5,448 bases of DNA from positions 1 through 5,448 of the forward strand of contig JAJPZE010000144.1 of the NCBI GenBank assembly GCA_021204565.1. Reading direction: 5' to 3'. The notes under the pieces were generated by a model. The model ran no database searches and was not told where the DNA came from. It worked only from the letters and a program-made list of their open reading frames with translations. The position numbers and the translations under genes were made by a program. Positions 1 to 5,448 of this stretch are shown here, piece by piece. Source of the DNA: Prevotella sp. GTDB taxonomy: Bacteria; Bacteroidota; Bacteroidia; Bacteroidales; Bacteroidaceae. The first letter of the stretch is position 1, and each line of letters opens with the position of its first letter.

Positions 1-3000
1 ATTAAGGGAATGACCGCCGTCCTTTAAGGGCATATAAACAAATTCCGAGGCAAGGTTACCCATCTCTATACCCTCGTATACGAGGCTGTCGACACCTATC
101 GACGACGAGAGGGAAAACTCGGTTTCGGTCTCTATGACGTGAAAGTCGCCGTTCATAGTGCCCGTTATTTTGGGGCAGTAAGGGATAACGTCGAGAATAG
201 GCGCCAAGTCGAGTTGGTTTATCTCCAATGTCATATCCTGCAACGCCTCCTTGTTGGCGTTATCGGAGAATATCTGCAACCCGGTGCCGTCCGCAGCCCG
301 TAGCCGCAGGTCGGCGCTTATACGGCCGTTATCGCCCATAAACAGATAGTTGCCGTCGTTGAGAGCGAACGTCGTATATCCGAGAATTGCCGCCTCGTCG
401 GTCAAACTGACACGTATCCCGCCATGCTCTAACGAGGCGAGCAATGCGAGGTCGACCCCGAGACTGTCCCGCCGGTCATACAAACGAAGGCGGAGATTGC
501 TCCCCGTGGCGAACAGGCTCCCGTCTAATATAAGGTTGAATGCGTACTGCGGATTATCCGCCCCGTTCCTTGCCTGAAAGGTATAGCTGAAAATATCGTT
601 GCTCGTCTGCTGTGTGAAGCGGATGGTATCTATCTGCATGCCTGAGGCGCAAAGGGAATCTATCTCCGCCGCTCCGTTTATTCCCGTTTCGGGCGAGAGG
701 GAGATGTCCGCGTTTATTTCCTTAAAGGCGTACCCCGCTCTTTTCATATATCCGTAGAGGAAGTTGCTTTGCCCCGAATGCAACGTGAATTGCGCGAGGG
801 GAAGGAGCTTGAGGAGAGTGTCCTGCGATATGTATTTGCGTTCGGCTTGGCGGAGGAGCTCGTTGGAGAGGGTGGTGCCGAGCGCGGCGAGCTTTTCATA
901 CCCTCCTTGCGCGGAGAGGAGGAGGGATAGATCGCCGCTGTCAAGGTGCAGGAGCGTGGTGTCGGGGCGGGTAAAGGCATCCACCGCCAAATCGCGGGCC
1001 CGGTAGAGCGTCGCGGAGTCTTTAAGATAAATATCCCCTACGTATCCGCGGATGAGATGACTGCTTGCAAGGTCGCTCTCTACATCCACATGAGCGCACA
1101 ACGATGTGTTCAACGCCACGTCGCACACACCCAACCGACGCAAGTCGGCATTATCTATCGTACACGCTAACGTGCCTTTAAGGTCGTCGGCCGCAAGGAG
1201 CGCGTCAAAGGCAACAGTACCCCTGATTATATCGTTAACGCAGTTCAAGGTCAGCCCCGCCACGCCGTTCTCTATCTTCGCTTCCGCCGTCGTGCCGTCC
1301 AAATCATACCCCTCGACGTTCAGACTCGTTATCTCCGCCCCGGCACAAAGGCGCGTGCGGCTCTCGAAGATGTCTCCTCCCGAGCCGTCCGCCCTCAACA
1401 CTAACGAGAGCGGAGACGTGTTTATGCCCTTTACGAAATGATTTACAGGGAACGAAGAGGCGGCGACCGATGCCGCATATGTGATGTCGGCATAGGTTTT
1501 GAAGTTAAAGTCGGGGATGGTGCAAGAGGCGTTTAAGTTAATCGTCCCGCCCCCTTCGGCAAGAGTTAAGTCCGCCCCATACGTATCCCCGTCGACGGTA
1601 ATGTTGCCCGAAAGGGTCGTCCCCGGCGGGATGTTTATCATCTCCTGCATATCCGGAGTGAGGAACGCCGAAGTCAGGAAACCGGTGTTAAATGTTTTCA
1701 AGCTTATATCGACATCGGCATGCAGACTGTTCATATCGAGCAAGTTGCACGCTCCGCCGGAAAGCGATGCGGCAAACACCGTCGGCATCTCTATGCTCAG
1801 CGAATGTAATTCAAGATCTCTAACCGTGCCGCTTGCCTCCGCCTTTACGGCAAGAGATTGGTACGGATAAGCCTTCACAAACGCTTCGGGCATACCCGAC
1901 AAGAACGGCAACACATCGCCGCGCCCCAATTCGGCACGCGCCGAAAGGGAAACCCGTCCCGGATTTGTCGCGTCAAAAGCCGAAAAAGACATCATCCCGT
2001 CCGCTTGTAACGACGAGTATGCCGTGTTTAATACGACGTTACGAACGTATAACGCCGCGCTGTCGGTCTCTACGATACCCGTTAACCGGGTGAGTTGCAA
2101 TCCGTTCCGCTCCGCGAATACGCCTTTCGTAATTCTTGCTTTCGCCCCCGCGTCGCTGTAAGAGATGCTGTCCGCCGCGAGCTTTACGCCGGATAAAGAG
2201 ATATGATTAACGTCTATTGCGCCCGCGGTATACGGCGCGTCCGTCGCGTCGTAATCGAGCTCGTTTATGCCTAAATCCAAGTCCGCTACCTTATATACGC
2301 CCGCGCCGAGGTCAAGCGCCCCGCCCTCAACCGAAACGTTACCCCCGTTCGCACGCAACACAAGACCCTCGCCCGGCATATGTAGAGATACATCCGCATC
2401 GCTCACAGACAAGCTCCCGATACGTATCCTCCAAGTATTCTCCTGGCCTGTCGTATCCTCCGGGACAGTGTCGGGTAATTGTATGTCCGCCCGGATGCCC
2501 GATAACGCGACATCATCTATATCAACCTCGCTCGTAAGAAGGTTTATCCCGTGGCTTGCCAAAGAGAGCCGCTCCGCGCTGCCGCGTATCGCCGCCGAAG
2601 CTATAAGCCCGCCCGTGGCGAACCGCAGCCCGCTTATTGTCAACCCATCTACATCCACCCGGCCTTTGAGAAGAGGCAACAACGCGACGCCGACCACCAC
2701 TTCGTCAACCGACGCGATAGTGTCCTGACGGGCGGCGTCCGTCGTGTCGGGCGCGGCAACCAACACTCCATAGACCGACAAGTCGATAGGGAAGGCGAGA
2801 CGGACGCGCTCGACGCCAATCGTCATCCCCGTCTGTTCCGAGGCGATACGCATAACTTGTTTCACGGCAAAGGCCTGCACCGCGGGGATATACAACGCTG
2901 CGGCAAGGAGTATGATAAGGAGCAGCACGCCGCCGATCACGACGCCGCACCATCGTAGTGCACGCCGCACCACGCGCCGTAATACTTCTTTCCCCTTCTT

Positions 3001-3015
3001 GACTTCGTTCGTCAT
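1..3015 (-). CDS. tamB: TamB/AsmA-like envelope biogenesis protein, C-terminus cut off by the window edge
   Basis: An uninterrupted reading frame of 1005 codons runs from ATG at 3015-3013 off the left edge of the window. The N-terminus is a basic cytoplasmic stretch (KK and RR pairs, residues 6-21), then one hydrophobic anchor at about residues 23-43. Next comes the AsmA/TamB opening pattern: an amphipathic helix, a TG turn and short beta strands ending in FPIDLSVYGV. The rest is rich in alternating beta-strand residues, as expected for the elongated lipid-carrying groove of this family. Stretches I recall from Bacteroides TamB-like proteins include ADLRRLG (about 624), GGYEKL (704-709), TGING (777-781), DGTG (909-912) and NGDFHVIE (955-962). 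Those relatives are about 1500 residues long, so roughly the last third, including the TamB C-terminal domain, lies outside. Family members sit in the inner membrane, span the periplasm and are linked to phospholipid transport or outer-membrane protein assembly. That role is inferred here. The start overlaps the stop of the upstream pseudouridine synthase gene as ATGA. Confidence 0.88.
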   Translation of the reverse strand, partial: MTNEVKKGKEVLRRVVRRALRWCGVVIGGVLLLIILLAAALYIPAVQAFAVKQVMRIASEQTGMTIGVERVRLAFPIDLSVYGVLVAAPDTTDAARQDTIASVDEVVVGVALLPLLKGRVDVDGLTISGLRFATGGLIASAAIRGSAERLSLASHGINLLTSEVDIDDVALSGIRADIQLPDTVPEDTTGQENTWRIRIGSLSVSDADVSLHMPGEGLVLRANGGNVSVEGGALDLGAGVYKVADLDLGINELDYDATDAPYTAGAIDVNHISLSGVKLAADSISYSDAGAKARITKGVFAERNGLQLTRLTGIVETDSAALYVRNVVLNTAYSSLQADGMMSFSAFDATNPGRVSLSARAELGRGDVLPFLSGMPEAFVKAYPYQSLAVKAEASGTVRDLELHSLSIEMPTVFAASLSGGACNLLDMNSLHADVDISLKTFNTGFLTSAFLTPDMQEMINIPPGTTLSGNITVDGDTYGADLTLAEGGGTINLNASCTIPDFNFKTYADITYAASVAASSFPVNHFVKGINTSPLSLVLRADGSGGDIFESRTRLCAGAEITSLNVEGYDLDGTTAEAKIENGVAGLTLNCVNDIIRGTVAFDALLAADDLKGTLACTIDNADLRRLGVCDVALNTSLCAHVDVESDLASSHLIRGYVGDIYLKDSATLYRARDLAVDAFTRPDTTLLHLDSGDLSLLLSAQGGYEKLAALGTTLSNELLRQAERKYISQDTLLKLLPLAQFTLHSGQSNFLYGYMKRAGYAFKEINADISLSPETGINGAAEIDSLCASGMQIDTIRFTQQTSNDIFSYTFQARNGADNPQYAFNLILDGSLFATGSNLRLRLYDRRDSLGVDLALLASLEHGGIRVSLTDEAAILGYTTFALNDGNYLFMGDNGRISADLRLRAADGTGLQIFSDNANKEALQDMTLEINQLDLAPILDVIPYCPKITGTMNGDFHVIETETEFSLSSSIGVDSLVYEGIEMGNLASEFVYMPLKDGGHSLN

Positions 3016-3713
3016 TCTCCCGGGTTTGCCTCTTCGTCGTTAAGGAAGCGTGCCGTGCCCTGCCAGACCGGCTCGTCGGGCAAGGGCGCAACAATATCTA
3101 TGTGATTGCCTGAGACGGGATGAATAAACTCCAACCTGTGTGAAAGGAGCGATATGCTCCCGTCGGGATTGCTCCTCTTCGCGCCGTATTTGAGGTCGCC
3201 GCGTATCGGGCAGCCTATTGCCGCGAGCTGGCAACGTATCTGGTGGTGTCGTCCGGTGAGGAGCTTCACCTCAAGGAGGTTGTAGTTATCCGTCCTGCCG
3301 AGCAGCACGTAGTCGAGTATTGCCATCTTTGCTCCCGGCACCTCGCGTGCGAAGGAGAAGCTTTTGTTGAGCCGTTCGTCGCGCACAAGCCAGGTGAAGA
3401 GGGTGTCGCGTCGCTTCGGAGGGGCGTTCCGCGTGAGCGCCCAGTATGTTTTCGATATCTTTCCGTCGCGGAACATCTCGCTCATACGCGTCAATGCTTT
3501 CGATGTTTTGGCAAATACGACGAGCCCCGCCACGGGGCGGTCGAGGCGGTGAACGACGCCGAGAAAGACGTTGCCGGGCTTGTGATGACGCTCCTTGATA
3601 TACTCTTTCACCACGTCGGCCAACGGCACGTCGCCCGTCTTGTCCCCTTGCACTATCTCCCCGCTACGCTTCGAGACGATAATAAGATGGTTGTCCTCGT
3701 ATACGACTTGCAT
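3012..3713 (-). CDS. RluA-family RNA pseudouridine synthase, without an S4 domain
   Basis: This 233-residue cytoplasmic enzyme converts specific uridines in rRNA or tRNA to pseudouridine. The catalytic motif HRLDRPVAGL lies at residues 55-64, with Asp58 as the expected nucleophile. KTYWAL (88-93) fits the family's conserved K-x-Y-x-A strand. TGRHHQIR (153-160) and GDLKYGA (172-178) match the conserved C-terminal RluA block. The protein starts directly with the catalytic domain and has no N-terminal S4 RNA-binding domain, so it is the short RluA-like type. Its target uridine cannot be told from the sequence. I chose ATG at 3713-3711 because the protein then begins MQVVYEDNHLIIV, as in close relatives I recall. 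The frame extends upstream to a TTG at 3734, but that codon lies in the U-rich tail of a hairpin and adds only seven unconserved residues. The stop overlaps the tamB start by 4 bp. A terminator-like hairpin separates the gene from fabG. Confidence 0.93.
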   Translation of the reverse strand: MQVVYEDNHLIIVSKRSGEIVQGDKTGDVPLADVVKEYIKERHHKPGNVFLGVVHRLDRPVAGLVVFAKTSKALTRMSEMFRDGKISKTYWALTRNAPPKRRDTLFTWLVRDERLNKSFSFAREVPGAKMAILDYVLLGRTDNYNLLEVKLLTGRHHQIRCQLAAIGCPIRGDLKYGAKRSNPDGSISLLSHRLEFIHPVSGNHIDIVAPLPDEPVWQGTARFLNDEEANPGE

Positions 3714-3728
3714 TGCCGCACTTCGGGA

Positions 3729-3764
3729 TAACAATAAAGAAACCGCCCTTACACGGGCGGTTTC
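3729..3764 (-). terminator. Rho-independent terminator-like hairpin after fabG
   Basis: A perfect 10-bp stem, GAAACCGCCC pairing with GGGCGGTTTC (3739-3748 and 3755-3764), encloses a 6-nt loop (3749-3754). On the minus strand the 3' arm runs into a U-rich tail, TTTCTTTATTGTTA. It begins 9 bp after the fabG stop and ends about 15 bp before the pseudouridine synthase ATG, so it sits between two co-oriented genes. Read on the plus strand the downstream sequence is less U-rich, so the main effect should be on transcripts from fabG. Some read-through, or a promoter further upstream, would be needed to express the next genes. Confidence 0.75.
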
Positions 3765-3773
3765 CCTATTATA

Positions 3774-4532
3774 TCATGTATTCATCGCTCCGTCAACCTG
3801 TATCACCTGCCCGCTGACATAGCTTGACAGATCGGACGCGAGGTACAGACACGTGTTCGCTATATCGTCCACCTCGCCGGCGCGGCGGAGGGGTATCTTA
3901 GCTATCCACTCCTCTTTCACCTTGTCTGACAGCTGCTGTGTCATCGCCGTATTGATGTATCCGGGGGCCACGGCATTCGCTCTTATCCCTCTTGGTCCGA
4001 GCTCCTGCGCGATGGATTTGGCCAAGGCAATCAGCCCCGCCTTGGAGGCGGCGTAGTTCGACTGCCCCGCGTTGCCGTGCACACCCACCACCGAAGCCAT
4101 ATTGATGATCGATCCGGCGCGTTGGGAGAGCATCACCGGTGCGCAGGCGTGTATGAAATTGAACGCTGATTTGAGATTGACGTTAATGACCGCATCCCAT
4201 TGCTGCTCGCTCATACGGAGCATCAAGCCGTCCTTGGTGATACCGGCATTGTTGACCAAGATGTCGATACGTCCGAAGTCGGCTTTTATTTGAGCCACCG
4301 TCTTCGCCGTTTCAGCGAAGTCGGCGGCATTGCCGGCGTATGCCCGGCACGTTACTCCGAGCGCCTCTATCTCGCGCCGTGTTGCTTCCAAAGCCGCCGC
4401 CATATCGGCGTTAAGCACCAGGTCGGTGAATGCAATGTCGGCCCCTTCCGAGGCAAACTTCATTGCGACGGCACGACCGATGCCGCGTGCCGCACCCGTA
4501 ATAAGAGCCGTCTTGCCTTTTAATAATCCCAT
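3774..4532 (-). CDS. fabG: 3-oxoacyl-[acyl-carrier-protein] reductase FabG
   Basis: FabG reduces 3-oxoacyl-ACP to 3-hydroxyacyl-ACP with NADPH, the first reduction of each fatty-acid elongation cycle, in the cytoplasm. The 252-residue protein is a classical short-chain dehydrogenase. It has the nucleotide-binding glycine motif TGAARGIG (residues 12-19), NNAG (94-97) and the full active-site set Asn119, Ser147, Tyr160 and Lys164. The stretch GITKDGLMLRMSEQQW (97-112) is characteristic of FabG within the superfamily, which argues against a generic SDR. The C-terminus ends SGQVIQVDGAMNT, where most FabG proteins I recall have GG instead of GA. The protein is a few residues longer than the usual 247-248, apparently from extra residues near 43-50. 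The ATG at 4532 is preceded by an A/T-rich leader without a Shine-Dalgarno site, normal for Bacteroidota. The gene lies 56 bp after the TetR gene, and a terminator-like hairpin follows its stop. Confidence 0.96.
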   Translation of the reverse strand: MGLLKGKTALITGAARGIGRAVAMKFASEGADIAFTDLVLNADMAAALEATRREIEALGVTCRAYAGNAADFAETAKTVAQIKADFGRIDILVNNAGITKDGLMLRMSEQQWDAVINVNLKSAFNFIHACAPVMLSQRAGSIINMASVVGVHGNAGQSNYAASKAGLIALAKSIAQELGPRGIRANAVAPGYINTAMTQQLSDKVKEEWIAKIPLRRAGEVDDIANTCLYLASDLSSYVSGQVIQVDGAMNT

Positions 4533-4588
4533 AATAAAATATTCTTTATCGTTTCTCTTTTCGTCTTCTGTTTTCTTCTTTAACCCCC
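4533..4588 (-). other. Purine-rich intergenic leader between the TetR gene and fabG
   Basis: The 56-bp gap has no recognisable promoter or hairpin. On the coding (minus) strand, 35 of the 39 bases at 4542-4580 are purines, in runs such as AAAGAAGAAAACAGAAGACG, and the last bases before the fabG ATG are A/T only. This should be an unstructured translation leader. Purine- and A-rich leaders replacing Shine-Dalgarno sites are usual in Bacteroidota. The lack of a terminator supports a TetR-fabG operon. Confidence 0.5.
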
Positions 4589-5179
4589 TCAGCGCTTCGT
4601 CTTTCCCAATGCACCGTAAACCACCTTCGCCACCAACGGCTTCGATGCCGCCTCCGTCAAACCCGGAGCAATACGACCGTATATGAACGGTACCTCAAGA
4701 CCTTTGATACAATAATGAGTGATGTCTGCTACTAACTCTATGTTCTCTATCTCGAACTCGCCACGCTCGACGCCCTCACGATATACACGACGGAATATTT
4801 CTAACTCTTCCTCGTCGAACTTCTTCCTCACTTTCTCTACCATCCATATATTCCTGAAAAACTCCGCACGCAACGTCCCGTTCCTTACTACCGTCTCCTT
4901 TATCATTGTCAGATGAGTGTAGATAAGCTCGATAATCTTGTCCATACTGCGCATGGGCATCGCCGCCGTCGCGTCTAATCTTTCCGACAAACGCTCCAAT
5001 TCACACGATATCACCGCCGAATACACCTCCTCCTTGTTATTGAAGTATGTGTAAAGAGTGCGGCGACCCTTCCCCGATGCCGTCGCTATATCGTTCATCG
5101 TCGTATTCGCGAAACCTTGCTTTGCAAATAAGATACGCGCCGCGTCCACTAACCGTCGGCGAGTCTGGCTTATTGACAT
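4589..5179 (-). CDS. TetR/AcrR-family transcriptional regulator, fabG-linked
   Basis: This 196-residue protein has the standard TetR layout. The N-terminal DNA-binding domain covers about residues 4-50, with helix 1 at TRRRLVDAARILFAKQGF and the helix-turn-helix at about 27-46 (TMNDIATASGKGRRTLYTYF), followed by NKEEVYSAV. The remaining ~145 residues are helical and form the ligand-binding and dimer domain; NGTLRAEFFRNIW and KVRKKFDEEELEIFRR are the most distinctive parts. TetR proteins usually bind DNA as dimers and let go when a small ligand binds. The ligand here is unknown. The gene precedes fabG on the same strand with 56 bp between, an arrangement I recall from other Bacteroidales, so control of fatty-acid or lipid genes is a reasonable inference but not shown. 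The ATG at 5179 is well placed relative to helix 1 and lies about 40 bp downstream of a clear Bacteroidota promoter. Autoregulation is possible through an inverted repeat there. Confidence 0.94.
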   Translation of the reverse strand: MSISQTRRRLVDAARILFAKQGFANTTMNDIATASGKGRRTLYTYFNNKEEVYSAVISCELERLSERLDATAAMPMRSMDKIIELIYTHLTMIKETVVRNGTLRAEFFRNIWMVEKVRKKFDEEELEIFRRVYREGVERGEFEIENIELVADITHYCIKGLEVPFIYGRIAPGLTEAASKPLVAKVVYGALGKTKR

Positions 5180-5200
5180 CTCGCTCTTCGTATTTTAATA

Positions 5201-5226
5201 TTGCACATCTGCTGCTCTGCGTGCAA
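5201..5226. promoter_or_regulatory. Possible TetR operator: 6-bp inverted repeat over the promoter start site
   Basis: TTGCAC (5201-5206) and GTGCAA (5221-5226) form a perfect 6-bp inverted repeat with a 14-nt spacer. The outer arm lies inside the -7 element of the TetR promoter, and the repeat spans the predicted transcription start. The position and overall length (26 bp) suit autorepression by a TetR dimer. The arms are short, the spacer is not symmetrical, and a repeat this size can arise by chance, so this is a candidate only. Confidence 0.3.
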
Positions 5227-5255
5227 AGGTAAGGTTAACTCTGAATTTAGAAAAA
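5223..5255 (-). promoter_or_regulatory. Bacteroidota-type sigma-ABfr promoter for the TetR-fabG unit
   Basis: Read on the minus strand, TACCTTTGC (5231-5223) is a perfect match to the Bacteroidota -7 consensus TAnnTTTGY. Exactly 19 nt upstream lies TTTTT (5255-5251), a one-mismatch -33 element where TTTG is expected. The site is in an AT-rich gap and would start transcription near 5218, giving a leader of about 40 nt before the TetR ATG at 5179. No comparable promoter is visible in the short gap upstream of fabG, which favours co-transcription of the two genes. Confidence 0.75.
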
Positions 5256-5302
5256 CATTTGCATTACTTTTTCTACGAAAAACATACGTCATCCGCATCC
5301 GG

Positions 5303-5448
5303 TTACAGCCCGAAAAGAGGAGCAACGCGGAAATACAACCCGAAACAAAAGCTGAGCTCGTCAAGCCCGCGAGCATACAATTTATACGCCTCGAAGTTCG
5401 CCCCGAACCGATAATACCGCCCGAAAGAGTAATGATAATCCACTATGA
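5303..5448 (-). CDS. C-terminal fragment of a possible outer-membrane beta-barrel protein
   Basis: A minus-strand frame enters at the right edge and gives 47 residues before a TAA at 5305-5303; its first complete codon begins at 5446. The peptide is rich in Tyr, Phe and Gly with alternating polar and non-polar residues (for example YSFGRYYRFGANFEAY and LSFCFGLYFRV). That pattern suggests the last two or three antiparallel strands of a membrane beta-barrel. Codon use resembles the neighbouring genes (GGG, TTC, TAT, GCG), and base composition turns AT-rich right after the stop, which supports a real gene end. The last residue is Leu rather than the terminal Phe common in outer-membrane barrels, so the barrel idea is only moderately supported. 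No family can be named from this fragment. It is probably a separate unit from the TetR gene, which has its own promoter. Confidence 0.55.
   Translation of the reverse strand, partial: IVDYHYSFGRYYRFGANFEAYKLYARGLDELSFCFGLYFRVAPLFGL

Noticed and set aside
2267..2728. 153-codon plus-strand frame, and several others of 60-135 codons opposite tamB
   Set aside because: They arise from the GC-rich antisense strand of a long continuous coding frame, with low-complexity Ser/Pro/Arg translations.
2705..3094. 129-codon minus-strand frame at the rluA/tamB junction
   Set aside because: It is a shifted frame over two well-supported genes and its Arg-rich translation has no protein-like pattern.
3243..3731. 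162-codon plus-strand frame opposite the pseudouridine synthase
   Set aside because: It is the antisense of a gene with a complete set of conserved motifs, and its translation shows no domain signs.
5268..5282. Small inverted repeat TTTTTC-TAC-GAAAAA between the barrel fragment and the TetR promoter
   Set aside because: The 6-bp stem is nearly all A-T with a 3-nt loop, too weak to call a terminator.
5170..5376. 68-codon minus-strand frame beginning with a hydrophobic stretch that ends in LLFSGC, resembling a lipoprotein signal with lipobox
   Set aside because: It overlaps the aromatic-rich frame that fits local codon use better, runs straight through the AT-rich gap and the promoter, and overlaps the TetR start. 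What follows the Cys looks like non-coding translation.

Overview
The window looks like an ordinary chromosomal segment of a moderately GC-rich member of the Bacteroidales (phylum Bacteroidota). Three signs support this. The FabG, TetR and pseudouridine synthase proteins resemble their Bacteroides/Parabacteroides relatives as I remember them. The very long TamB-like protein is of the Bacteroidota type. The one clear promoter has the Bacteroidota -7 element (TAnnTTTGY), and the genes lack convincing Shine-Dalgarno sites. Assignment below order level is not possible from this sequence alone.

All supported genes lie on the minus strand, so in transcription order they run from the right end to the left. 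At 5448-5303 is the last 47 codons of an aromatic-rich protein that may be an outer-membrane beta-barrel. An AT-rich gap (5302-5180) follows, holding a good Bacteroidota-type promoter and a possible TetR operator. Next come a TetR/AcrR-family regulator (5179-4589), a 56-bp purine-rich gap, and fabG (4532-3774), a 3-oxoacyl-ACP reductase. A strong hairpin with a U-rich tail (3764-3729) separates fabG from an RluA-family pseudouridine synthase (3713-3012). The stop codon of that gene overlaps the start of a TamB/AsmA-like envelope protein by 4 bp. The TamB-like frame stays open for 1005 codons to the left edge of the window and is cut off there, before its C-terminal TamB domain. The plus strand holds no gene that I can support.

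The TetR and fabG genes probably form one transcription unit, with the regulator sensing something linked to fatty-acid or lipid metabolism. The pseudouridine synthase and tamB genes are almost certainly co-translated. FabG makes acyl chains, and TamB proteins are thought to carry phospholipids to the outer membrane, so most of the window concerns the cell envelope. I see no CRISPR array, mobile element, RNA gene or clearly new system. The points most worth a second look are the fabG/rluA hairpin, the RluA-TamB overlap, the candidate TetR operator and a codon-usage shift inside tamB.
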